From: Methyloradius sp035460505
GTDB taxonomy: Bacteria > Pseudomonadota > Gammaproteobacteria > Burkholderiales > Methylophilaceae
Direction of reading: 5' to 3'
Length of the DNA: 34,299 nucleotides
Assembly: GCA_035460505.1 (NCBI GenBank)
Contig: DATHWP010000020.1
Location: forward strand, 1-34,299
The translations under genes and the position numbers were made by a program. The notes beneath the pieces are model-generated. The model was not told where the DNA came from, searched no databases, and saw only the letters and a program-made list of their open reading frames with translations. Shown one piece after another: positions 23,301-31,597 of the stretch; the first letter of the stretch is position 1, and the number at the start of each line of letters is the position of its first letter.

Positions 23301-24999
23301 GAGCAACGCCCATGCGCTCCAATATGTGTTTAGTCATGCCTAACGCCAGTTCACGCTTACCGACAAACACTTTGCCCAGCATGTCTTTCTCTAGCAAGGC
23401 GGACTCAGCCTCGCTGTAGGCGCGTAATACTACTTCAATTTCAGGGTTGAGCAGACGTGCGGTTTCTACCATTTTTCTCACATCTACCGTGTTGTTGGTC
23501 GCCACCACCAATAGACTCGCACGGGTAATGTGGGCTTGTATCAATACAGCAGGGTCTGCTGCATCGCCAGACACTGCATTGATGCCTTCTTGACGTATTT
23601 TTTCTACGATTTGACGGTTTGATTCAGCCACCACATATGAAATATTCTTGGCTGCTAGCTCATCACCGATGCGCCTGCCAACACGGCCATAGCCAACGAT
23701 GACCACTTGCCCAGTGAGATGTTTTTGATCGACTGACATAGGCAGTTGTGCTAACGGGTCATCCCGCAATTCCAATTTGCGCGCTACTGGCGAACGCTTG
23801 CGTAAGAATGCCTGGACTGGGGCTATAGACTTGAATATGAGCGAGTTAAAGCCGATTGAAATGAGTGCGCCAGCCAATATCAGGCTTTGCCCCTCAGCGG
23901 GTAACAGGCCTAGTGATAAGCCCATGCCAGCCAGAATGAAAGAGAATTCGCCAATCTGCGCCAAGCTCGCACCTACGGTTAAGGCGGTATTTAATGGATA
24001 ACGGAAAGCAATCACCAGCCCAATCGCCGCCAGCGTTTTACCTATCATGATAATGGCAGCCACCATCAGCACTCTCAGTGGTTCATCTACCAAGATTTTC
24101 GGGTCAAACAGCATACCGACTGAAACGAAAAACAGCACAGAAAAAGCGTCACGCAAAGGCAGCGATTCTTCAGCGGCGCGATGGCTGAATTCGGATTCAC
24201 GCATCATCATGCCCGCGAAAAATGCGCCAAGCGCGAATGACACATCAAACAGTTTAGAAGAGCCGTAAGCCACGCCCACGGCGGCGGCCAGCACACACAA
24301 AGTAAACAATTCGCGTGAGCCAGTGCGTGCTACTAACCATAATAATTTAGGGAAGGCTTTGCGCCCGACTACTAGCATCAAAATGATAAATGTGCTGACT
24401 TTGGCCAGCGTAATGCCTAAGGTTGCCCATATGCTGGTTGCTGCGGCATGTTCTGGATCAGGTAAATGACCACCTAATAAACCTGCCAGTGCAGGTAGCA
24501 ATACCAAGACCAATACCATGATGAGGTCTTCAACAATCAACCAGCCGACCGCAATCTGCCCGTTAATTGATTCAAGTACCCCGCGCGATTCCAGCGCTTT
24601 GAGCAATACCACGGTGCTGGCGACAGACAGCGAAAGCCCAAACACCAGTGCCCCACCAATATTCCAGCCCCAATAAAGTGCTGTGAACATGCCCATCGCC
24701 GTGGCAACGATGATTTGCACCAAAGCGCCTGGGATGGCGATGCGTTTAACCGCGAGTAGATCATTCAGGGAAAAGTGCAGGCCCACACCAAACATCAGCA
24801 ACATAACGCCAATCTCGGAAAGCTGTGATGCGAGCCCGATATCAGCCACAAAACCAGGTGTGCCTGGCCCTAATATAATGCCCGCAATGAGGTAGCCAAC
24901 CAGTGGCGGCATACGCAGTTTTGCGGCTAAGTAGCCAAGTATCAGGGCTAATCCAAGGCTGGCAGCAATGGTGGTGATTAAAGCGAATTCATTATGCAT
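23293..24999 (-). CDS. ybaL: YbaL-type CPA2 cation/proton antiporter with RCK domain
   Basis: 568 residues, close to E. coli YbaL (558). The N-terminal 400 residues form about twelve membrane spans of the Kef/CPA2 exchanger fold, with GYLIAGIILGPGTPGFVAD near residue 36, FGVGLHFS near 71, GWLIVEDLIMVL near 152 and FALGAFFAGMMM near 258. The C-terminal part starts a Rossmann RCK-N domain at VVIVGYGRVGRRIGDEL (about 427), which senses nucleotides in this family. Family knowledge: K+ or Na+ exchange for protons, used in pH, envelope or electrophile stress. The actual ion is not known here. No KefF/KefG-type ancillary gene is adjacent. Confidence 0.9.
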   Translation of the reverse strand: MHNEFALITTIAASLGLALILGYLAAKLRMPPLVGYLIAGIILGPGTPGFVADIGLASQLSEIGVMLLMFGVGLHFSLNDLLAVKRIAIPGALVQIIVATAMGMFTALYWGWNIGGALVFGLSLSVASTVVLLKALESRGVLESINGQIAVGWLIVEDLIMVLVLVLLPALAGLLGGHLPDPEHAAATSIWATLGITLAKVSTFIILMLVVGRKAFPKLLWLVARTGSRELFTLCVLAAAVGVAYGSSKLFDVSFALGAFFAGMMMRESEFSHRAAEESLPLRDAFSVLFFVSVGMLFDPKILVDEPLRVLMVAAIIMIGKTLAAIGLVIAFRYPLNTALTVGASLAQIGEFSFILAGMGLSLGLLPAEGQSLILAGALISIGFNSLIFKSIAPVQAFLRKRSPVARKLELRDDPLAQLPMSVDQKHLTGQVVIVGYGRVGRRIGDELAAKNISYVVAESNRQIVEKIRQEGINAVSGDAADPAVLIQAHITRASLLVVATNNTVDVRKMVETARLLNPEIEVVLRAYSEAESALLEKDMLGKVFVGKRELALGMTKHILERMGVAQT

Positions 25000-25026
25000 G
25001 CTAAGTAAGTTTATCCATTATTTTTG

Positions 25027-26898
25027 CTATTCATTTTCGGCGTCGTTCTTGTCTGAGCCACTATTTTTTTCAGCGATAGGCGGCGCACCAATTACACGAT
25101 TACGCCCGCTTTGCTTGGCTTGGTAGAGCGCAGCATCTGCCCTTGGAATTACTGAGTTTGGCTCTTCGCCAGGTGCCCGTTCTGCGACTCCTGCGCTGAA
25201 TGTAATCAACACCCGTTTGTTTTCGTGCATGAAAAAATTCTTGGTCAGTTCACGTTGGGCACGAGTGACTATGCTGATGCTTTCCTCTTGCTCAGTATTG
25301 GGCAGAATAATAATAAATTCTTCGCCACCATAACGGGCGATGACATCGGTAGTACGCAAGGTCTTTTTAATGACACCAGCCAAATGAGAAAGTGCTTGAT
25401 CGCCTGTGGTATGACCCATGGTGTCGTTGATTTTCTTGAAGTGATCAATATCCATCATGGCGATGCTCAGCGCGATGTTATAGCGCTCGGCGCGGCTGAA
25501 CTCGCGTAATAATGCTTCATCCATGCCACGTCTATTCAATGTGCCCGTCAAGTAATCTTCATGCGCAACTTCGCTGATTTGGTCCAACTTGACTGTCAGC
25601 TCATAAATCTGCCGTTCGGCTTCTTTCACTTTTTGCTGAGTTTCATTCAATATGTCTCTGGAGCGTTGCGCACTTAAACCTATAGTGCGCGTATCTTCCA
25701 TCAGGTTATCCAGCAGAGTATTGAACTGGGCAATATTTTCAGTGGATTTGATTTGGGCTTGGTAACCTTCTATCTTGCTTTGGTACTCGCTGGTGTTTTC
25801 CGTCATTTCGGATAAGCGCTCAACAAAAGTCGCCACCATTTTTTTCAAGGTTTCTTGCGCTTCGATCAATCCTGGCTTGATCTCACCTTGTTTAAAAATC
25901 AGTTCTTTCAAGCTACTTTCTGCGTTATAGAGTGATTCGATGTCTAGTGGTTTAGCCAAGATGTCATTCACTAGCAGCGTTTGACCATGCAGCCATTTAT
26001 CTTCTACTACTAAAGCCCCCATACTGGAGAGCAGCAAGCGCAATAATTGAAGCAGGGCTTCACGTATTCTATTTTGTGAGTCGTTCTGTAACTCAAGGCT
26101 GAACAACACACCTTTTAAGTGTTCGCTGACCCTTACAACATGTTGCTTGGTTTGAACGTTTTTTACGTCAGCCAGCAATATCTGCGCTTTAGCATACACA
26201 TCAGGCACGGACTGGAGCTGGGGGATGATGACCAGGTCCAGGATTTTTATCAGCATGCCACGCCATAAATTGGCGATTTCAGGCGCATCACTATCATCCC
26301 TGATCACAACATCAATCAGGTCTTCAGGATTGATTTTTGAGTTGCTAGCTGCGGGAGTTGCTGGCGTGCTTGTATTGATAGGCGATGCAGATGCTGGAGT
26401 GTCTATCATCTGCTCAGTAGTACCGCTGCCCCAAGAGGCAACCAGTGCATGAATTTTTTGAGAGAGCACATCAGGGTCTTGGCCAAAGTTGGTTAATACG
26501 CGGTTGAGGCCCTCTTTTTTGCGGGTATTGGTAATGCCTTTATGATTCACCTCAAGCTGTTTTACCAGATTGCGCACGACCATCGGCCAGGTGATCGCAT
26601 CATCTATATCGCCAACGGGGATAAGTTTTCGTAATTGGTCTTCAAGCTTTGCCCAGTCACGTTTGCTAATCAGGCTATTGATAGATTGCGCAGCGACGAT
26701 ATATTTAGGCTGTTTTTGTCCTGCTTCTTGCAACACGCTATCCAGTGTTCTAGCGAGCTCGAGTGAGTGGTCAATCGAGGTAACGCCACTGATTTCGTCA
26801 TACATCTTGCGATAATTGTCAGGCGTAGGCGCGATTTTGCGCGTGGTTAGCTGCAATAGGGTCTGGCGGGCAACTTCGGTAGGGCTCTTTTTATCCAT
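25027..26898 (-). CDS. Diguanylate cyclase (GGDEF) with uncharacterised N-terminal region
   Basis: 623 residues, soluble. The GGDEF domain (about 445-610) has the active-site GGEEF at 524-528, metal Asp in MDIDHFKKIND (483), and the inhibitory-site RTTD at 515-518, five residues before GGEEF. It should therefore make cyclic di-GMP from two GTP and be product-inhibited. The first 350 residues have no domain I recognise; they start KSPTEVARQTLLQLTTRKIAPTPDNYRKMY, a form seen at the start of some betaproteobacterial cyclases. A coiled coil (about 345-440) links the two. No membrane span or signal peptide. Spacing to ybaL is 27 bases. A link to the giant RTX protein through cyclic di-GMP is possible, but no LapD or LapG was found. 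Confidence 0.92.
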   Translation of the reverse strand: MDKKSPTEVARQTLLQLTTRKIAPTPDNYRKMYDEISGVTSIDHSLELARTLDSVLQEAGQKQPKYIVAAQSINSLISKRDWAKLEDQLRKLIPVGDIDDAITWPMVVRNLVKQLEVNHKGITNTRKKEGLNRVLTNFGQDPDVLSQKIHALVASWGSGTTEQMIDTPASASPINTSTPATPAASNSKINPEDLIDVVIRDDSDAPEIANLWRGMLIKILDLVIIPQLQSVPDVYAKAQILLADVKNVQTKQHVVRVSEHLKGVLFSLELQNDSQNRIREALLQLLRLLLSSMGALVVEDKWLHGQTLLVNDILAKPLDIESLYNAESSLKELIFKQGEIKPGLIEAQETLKKMVATFVERLSEMTENTSEYQSKIEGYQAQIKSTENIAQFNTLLDNLMEDTRTIGLSAQRSRDILNETQQKVKEAERQIYELTVKLDQISEVAHEDYLTGTLNRRGMDEALLREFSRAERYNIALSIAMMDIDHFKKINDTMGHTTGDQALSHLAGVIKKTLRTTDVIARYGGEEFIIILPNTEQEESISIVTRAQRELTKNFFMHENKRVLITFSAGVAERAPGEEPNSVIPRADAALYQAKQSGRNRVIGAPPIAEKNSGSDKNDAENE

Positions 26899-26957
26899 GG
26901 CAAATGCTCAACGGTTTAACAGCGTTTTAGGGTTTGCTAGCAGAATGTAAGTATCGG

Positions 26958-27713
26958 TCACATTGATTGAATATTAAGGTTTTTAAAGGTAATTACCAAT
27001 ACATCCCGATAAGCGGGCTGAGTTGGATCTATCTGTTCTACAGGCGTTACGCCGTGCATACATCGCTTATCGTTCACAATGGCGCAATCCAGAGGCTGCG
27101 TCAGGGTAAAACTATCCAGTGTACGTTGCTGGTTATCATGCATGGTGGTGGTGCCACTGGAGATATTCACACGTTTTACCATCATGACCAGCACAAAATC
27201 TACGCCATCTCTATGCACACCTTCAGGCGTAGGCTTGCCATGTGCTTCGTTGTTTGCTTCAATGCGAAACTGGTGGCATTCAATATGCCACTTGGCTTGT
27301 GGCAACATCTCGCAAAAAATGGCCTGACAGAAATACAACAAGCTTTGCATGGTCTCACCACGCACAATAGACTCATTGATGGGCGCAAAGTTACGTGGAA
27401 TACCGCCATTTAAGGTGTTGTAATCCAGGCTTTGGTAATGCGGTTGATGGGGCTCCAGCTTGATTTCATCACTTGAACTGGTGGCGCTCAAAGTGGCATG
27501 GCGCCTGCGCCTGTAACGCCCACCATCTGCCATGTATTCATCAATCGGCATGTCATTCCAGCTATCTGCAAAGCTTTGCCAGTCATCCAATGCGTGCAAC
27601 TCACCTGCCACTAGCCAACTGCGCACCTGCTCAGCATTTGCAAAACAGAAGCCAGATTTTTCTATTTTCGGGCAAACCGTCTCTTTGGCGAGCGAGTGAA
27701 TTAAATCGTGCAT
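26958..27713 (-). CDS. 2-oxoglutarate/Fe(II) dioxygenase family protein (PF10014-type)
   Basis: 251 residues. The iron triad is visible as His167 and Asp169 in PEGVHRDGVDF and His220 in KRCMHGVTPV; Arg236 in AYRDVLVITF fits the 2-oxoglutarate anchor. The arrangement PTPEGVHRDG...MHGVTPV is typical of a 2OG-Fe dioxygenase family found as stand-alone bacterial proteins, some of which hydroxylate amino acids. The substrate cannot be told. It lies 59 bases upstream of the cyclase gene on the same strand, and is divergent from the ArsR-type regulator. Confidence 0.85.
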   Translation of the reverse strand: MHDLIHSLAKETVCPKIEKSGFCFANAEQVRSWLVAGELHALDDWQSFADSWNDMPIDEYMADGGRYRRRRHATLSATSSSDEIKLEPHQPHYQSLDYNTLNGGIPRNFAPINESIVRGETMQSLLYFCQAIFCEMLPQAKWHIECHQFRIEANNEAHGKPTPEGVHRDGVDFVLVMMVKRVNISSGTTTMHDNQQRTLDSFTLTQPLDCAIVNDKRCMHGVTPVEQIDPTQPAYRDVLVITFKNLNIQSM

Positions 27714-27783
27714 GATAGCTTTTTAGCAGTGGTGAGATTTTTATGACAGACAAGCAGTTTAGGCAAACTGCGCCCTAGTGTCT

Positions 27784-27867
27784 ATGTACGTTTATACGCT
27801 GGCACTTTTAATCATCGTGATCGCTTTGAACGGTGGACTACAAAAAATGATTGACACACATAACTAA
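27784..27867 (+). CDS. Possible 27-residue hydrophobic small ORF (weak)
   Basis: ATG 27784 to TAA 27865-27867. The product starts MYVYTLALLIIVIALNGG, a plausible single membrane span, with a short polar tail. There is no ribosome site of note, and the 3' end overlaps the -35 box and operator of the ArsR-type gene. It may be a remnant of a membrane protein gene or chance. Family not recognised. Confidence 0.2.
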   Translation: MYVYTLALLIIVIALNGGLQKMIDTHN

Positions 27868-27888
27868 ATAACTAATTATGTAGTTATG
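27851..27888 (+). promoter_or_regulatory. Promoter and palindromic operator at the start of the ArsR-type gene
   Basis: A consensus -35, TTGACA (27851-27856), is followed after 17 bases by AATTAT (27874-27879), or after 16 by TAATTA. The perfect inverted repeat CATAACTA (27859-27866) / TAGTTATG (27881-27888), centred in the spacer and -10 region, ends on the ATG start codon. This is what an autoregulated ArsR-family operator looks like. Transcription would begin at or next to the ATG, so the message may be leaderless. Confidence 0.65.
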
Positions 27889-28191
27889 AAGAACATTGTG
27901 ATGATTCCAAGCGAGTGGTCAGGTACGTCTGGCATATTCGTTGCACTGGGTGATGAACAGCGCCAGCGCATTTTGCTGTCGTTCGAGCCAGATGAGCGCA
28001 TGCACATTACACAGATAGTGGCAGCGTCAACCTTGAGCCGCAGTGCGGTCAACCACCACCTAAAAGTATTGAGAGATAGCGGTGTACTACAAAGTGAAAA
28101 AGTAGGTAAGGAAGTCTATTTCTGGATCAACAAAGATGTGATGCAGGATGCGCTAACCAAAGTTTTGAACTACATCGATACACAGATTTAA
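27886..28191 (+). CDS. ArsR-family winged-helix transcriptional regulator
   Basis: 101 residues. The fold is clear: FVALGDEQRQRILLSFE (helix 1-2, about 18-34), HITQIVAASTLSRSAVNHHLKVLRDSGVL (helix-turn-helix, about 40-68), then the wing QSEKVGKEVYFWIN. The metal-binding CxC of ArsR/SmtB (ELCVCDL) is absent, so a metal sensor is unlikely. Starts at Met1 (27886) or Met6 (27901) are both possible; the upstream palindrome touches Met1. It leads aas with a gap of 33 bases, so it likely controls itself and the aas operon. Ligand unknown. Confidence 0.88.
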   Translation: MKNIVMIPSEWSGTSGIFVALGDEQRQRILLSFEPDERMHITQIVAASTLSRSAVNHHLKVLRDSGVLQSEKVGKEVYFWINKDVMQDALTKVLNYIDTQI

Positions 28192-28224
28192 AAATAGTAA
28201 GTCATCAAGAATAAGGGGAAAGTA

Positions 28225-30363
28225 ATGGTTGCAGCAATATTAAAGGGATTGAGTCGGCTATTTTTTCGTATTGAAGTCATCGGCAAGCACAATGTGCCAA
28301 AGCCAGACGCCGAAGGTAAAAATAAACTACTGATTATTGCTAATCATGAGTCATTCTTGGATGGCTTGCTGTTAGGCCTGTTTTTGCCGATTCGCGCCAC
28401 GTTTGTGGTGCATACAAGTGTACTGAATAGCTGGACGTTCCGCTTGATTTTACGCTTAGTGCCATATCTTGCAGTTGACCCCACCAGTCCGCTGGCGATG
28501 AAAAAAGTTATCAAGCTGCTTGAGGCGGGTAAGCCGGTTGTGATTTTCCCCGAAGGCCGTATTACGCTGACAGGTAGTTTGATGAAAGTCTATGACGGCC
28601 CAGGTTTTGTGGCTGCCAAAACAGGCGCCACCATTTTGCCAGTCAGGCTTGATGGCGCCGCACGTAGCTATTTCAGTCGCCTCTCTGGCGATTACCCACG
28701 CAAGCTGTTTCCCAAGGTCACTTTGACCATATTACCAACAACCCAAATCCCTATGCCTGATGCCCCCACTGCCAAGATCAGGCGCCGCAAGGCTGGTGAT
28801 GCTATGCGTAGAACCATGCAAGAAATGTTGTTTGCCTCACAACCCGTGCAAACATTATTCAGCGCATTTCTAGATGCCGTCGATATCCACGGCCGCAAAA
28901 CCTTGCTGGTGGAAGATATGCGGCAAACCGAAGAAAGCTATGGCGACTTGCTGAAAAAGACGCTGGCTTTTGGTCGCCTGATCGAAAAAACGACGGCCGT
29001 GAATGAAAGTGTCGGTGTGCTCATGCCCAACGTCACGAATACCGTATGCCTGATTTTTGGCATGAGCGCCATGCAGCGGATACCTGCCATGCTCAACTAC
29101 ACTGCAGGTACCGCAGGCATGCAAAACGCGTGTATTGCAGGCAACATTAAAACCATCGTGACCTCTAAACAGTTTCTCGAAACCGCCAAACTGACTGAAA
29201 TCGTTAATGCGCTGCAAAATGTACGCATCGTTTATTTGGAAGACTTACGCAGTCAATTCAGCTTGCTCGATAAGCTCTGGCTGGTGGGTTTTGCTCTATG
29301 GTTGCCAAACCTGGCAGTGAAAAAATCTAACCCCGATGCTGCAGCCGTGGTTCTGTTTACATCAGGTTCAGAAGGCAAACCTAAAGGTGTTGTACATTCG
29401 CACCGCGGTATTCTCTCCAATATTGCGCAAATTCGCGCAGTCATTGATTTTTCACCTGCCGACAAGTTCATGATTGCGTTGCCACTGTTTCACGCGTTCG
29501 GTTTTACCTGCGGCGCAATCATGCCTTTGGTAACGGGTAGCAAGCTCTTCTTATACCCATCGCCATTGCACTACAGGGTGATACCAGAAGTGATTTACGA
29601 CCGTGGTTGCACGGTGTTATTCGGCACAAGCACTTTTCTTGGTAACTATGCGAAATTTGCCAACCCTTACGATTTTTATAAATTGCGCTATGTCGTCGCA
29701 GGTGCAGAAAAACTCAATGAAGAAGTACGCAAAAGCTGGATGGAGAAATTCGGTATTCGCATTCTTGAAGGCTATGGGGCTACTGAATGCGCCCCAGTGC
29801 TGGCTGTCAATACGCCCATGGCCAATCTTGCTGGTAGCGTAGGGCCATTATTGCCAGGCCTGAAACCAAAACTGGAAGTTGTACCAGGTATCAATGATGG
29901 CGGTCTTTTATACGTGAAAGGCCCAAATGTCATGCTCGGCTATTACCTGTTTGATAACCCTGGCGTACTCAAAGCGCCAGAAGATGGCTGGTACAGCACA
30001 GGCGATATTGTGCAGATTGATGCAGATGGTTTTGTCATCATCAAAGGCCGCGTCAAACGCTTTGCCAAAATTGCAGGCGAAATGGTTTCGCTGGAAACTG
30101 TAGAACAGATTGCCAACAAAGCTTCTCCAGAACATCAGCATGCCGCCAGCACACACCCTGACGCGCAACGCGGAGAAAACATCTTATTGTTCACTACTGA
30201 TAAAGATTTGGCGCGCGATGCACTGCAAGCTTCAGCGCGCGAACTGGGTAGCCCAGAACTTGCAATCCCGAGAAAAATTATCGTAGTTACGGAATTGCCC
30301 TTGCTCGGTACTGGCAAAACAGATTACGTCACACTTAAAAATATGGCGGAAATAGCCTCATGA
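28225..30363 (+). CDS. aas: Aas: bifunctional 2-acylglycerophosphoethanolamine acyltransferase / acyl-ACP synthetase
   Basis: 712 residues, near E. coli Aas (719), and alike along the length. The N-terminal acyltransferase has the HX4D motif (NHESFLDG, His41 and Asp46) and FPEGR (108-112), with LMKVYDGPGFVAAKTGAT after it. The C-terminal half is an adenylating enzyme: LFTSGSEGKPKGVVHSH near 378, then LEGYGATECAP, GWYSTGDIV and GRVKRFAKIAGEMVSLE. Family knowledge: it activates a fatty acid on bound ACP and re-acylates lyso-phosphatidylethanolamine at the inner membrane. The start has AGGGG about 8 bases upstream. It is the second gene of an ArsR-led operon, and its last four bases (ATGA) overlap the next gene. 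Confidence 0.95.
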   Translation: MVAAILKGLSRLFFRIEVIGKHNVPKPDAEGKNKLLIIANHESFLDGLLLGLFLPIRATFVVHTSVLNSWTFRLILRLVPYLAVDPTSPLAMKKVIKLLEAGKPVVIFPEGRITLTGSLMKVYDGPGFVAAKTGATILPVRLDGAARSYFSRLSGDYPRKLFPKVTLTILPTTQIPMPDAPTAKIRRRKAGDAMRRTMQEMLFASQPVQTLFSAFLDAVDIHGRKTLLVEDMRQTEESYGDLLKKTLAFGRLIEKTTAVNESVGVLMPNVTNTVCLIFGMSAMQRIPAMLNYTAGTAGMQNACIAGNIKTIVTSKQFLETAKLTEIVNALQNVRIVYLEDLRSQFSLLDKLWLVGFALWLPNLAVKKSNPDAAAVVLFTSGSEGKPKGVVHSHRGILSNIAQIRAVIDFSPADKFMIALPLFHAFGFTCGAIMPLVTGSKLFLYPSPLHYRVIPEVIYDRGCTVLFGTSTFLGNYAKFANPYDFYKLRYVVAGAEKLNEEVRKSWMEKFGIRILEGYGATECAPVLAVNTPMANLAGSVGPLLPGLKPKLEVVPGINDGGLLYVKGPNVMLGYYLFDNPGVLKAPEDGWYSTGDIVQIDADGFVIIKGRVKRFAKIAGEMVSLETVEQIANKASPEHQHAASTHPDAQRGENILLFTTDKDLARDALQASARELGSPELAIPRKIIVVTELPLLGTGKTDYVTLKNMAEIAS

Positions 30364-31589
30364 AGCGGCGTGATTTTATACTAGGGATGGGGTTATTGGG
30401 CGCTTCAGCTGCTGCCTGGGGCGGCTACCAATATTGGCCTAAACCGGGATTAATGAATCCCTGTCTGCTAGGCCTGCCAGATGAGTTACGTAACCACCCA
30501 CTCATGCAAAAAGTCTGGCAAGGTTTAGACCCTGCCCAGGTTTGGGATTGCCATGTACATCTTGTAGGTACTGGTGATTCTGCGGCTAGCGATAGTCCAT
30601 GGTTTAACCCAAACATGGATAGTTATGGGCACCCCATTCTTAAACTGCAAAAAGCGTTTTACATGAATGGGGCATGCGCAGATCCTGAACATATAGATCA
30701 AAGCACAGTTGCGCGTATGGTAGAGTTGGTTGCTGAAATGCCAGTAGGTTTTAAAACTATGCTGTTTGCATTTGACTGGTTTCACGATGAAGCTGGCAAG
30801 CCGCAAAGGCCGCAGTCAATCTTTAATATTCCCAACAATTACGCTGCAAGAATAGCCCAAGCGCATCCTCAATATTTTGAGTGGGTTTGTTCAATCCACC
30901 CTTACCGTGCAGATTGTGTTGATGCACTTGAAGAAGCTAAATCTAAAGGTGCAAGAGCCATTAAATGGTTGCCAAATGGTATGGGTATAGATCCACTCTC
31001 AGAAAAGTGCGACCGTTTTTATGAAGTTGCCGCCAAACTGGCGATACCGATTATCAGCCACACTGGCCGTGAAAGTGCGGTGCAGGGTGGTAATCAGGAT
31101 GACGGTAATCCTTTAAGGTTGCGGCGTGCATTGGATCATGGCGTAAAAGTGGTGCTCGCGCATTGTGCAAGTGATGGAGACGATATTGATTTAGACCAAG
31201 GTAAAAACGGTCAACGGGTCAAAAGCTTCGAGTTATTTGCCCGAATGATAGATGAACCAAAATATGCTGAATTGCTGCATGGGGAGATTTCAGCGTTGAC
31301 ACTTTTTAATCATGCTTGGGCGATTAAACCTATTCTGCAGCGTCCCGACTGGCATGCACGTTTACTCAATGGCTCCGATTATCCGCTTCCGGGCATCATG
31401 CCGTTATATAGTCCACCCGCATTGGCAAAGCAAGGATTGCTCGAAGAGACAGCGGTACCATTTTTAGAGAATTTGCGTGGGTACAACCCACTGTTATTTG
31501 ATATTGCATTAAAACGCTTGTTACGTTTTGAGCAGCAGAGTTTTCCTGCCAGTGTATTTGAAACCCGCCGTTTCTTTAACCCAGACTGA
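30360..31589 (+). CDS. Amidohydrolase family protein with Tat-like signal
   Basis: 409 residues. The N-terminus MKRRDFILGMGLLGASAAAW is a twin-arginine-type signal, so the folded enzyme is probably exported. The TIM-barrel amidohydrolase (PF04909 type) has His65-x-His67 in VWDCHVHLVG, a His in ISHTGRES (near 236), another in VVLAHCASD (near 264) and the late Asp in LLNGSDYPLPG (near 340). Those are the metal ligands and catalytic Asp of the family. The start overlaps the aas stop by four bases (ATGA), showing translational coupling. The substrate is not known; coupling to aas suggests a link to lipid turnover, but that is inference only. Confidence 0.86.
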   Translation: MKRRDFILGMGLLGASAAAWGGYQYWPKPGLMNPCLLGLPDELRNHPLMQKVWQGLDPAQVWDCHVHLVGTGDSAASDSPWFNPNMDSYGHPILKLQKAFYMNGACADPEHIDQSTVARMVELVAEMPVGFKTMLFAFDWFHDEAGKPQRPQSIFNIPNNYAARIAQAHPQYFEWVCSIHPYRADCVDALEEAKSKGARAIKWLPNGMGIDPLSEKCDRFYEVAAKLAIPIISHTGRESAVQGGNQDDGNPLRLRRALDHGVKVVLAHCASDGDDIDLDQGKNGQRVKSFELFARMIDEPKYAELLHGEISALTLFNHAWAIKPILQRPDWHARLLNGSDYPLPGIMPLYSPPALAKQGLLEETAVPFLENLRGYNPLLFDIALKRLLRFEQQSFPASVFETRRFFNPD

Positions 31590-31597
31590 GTCCATAA

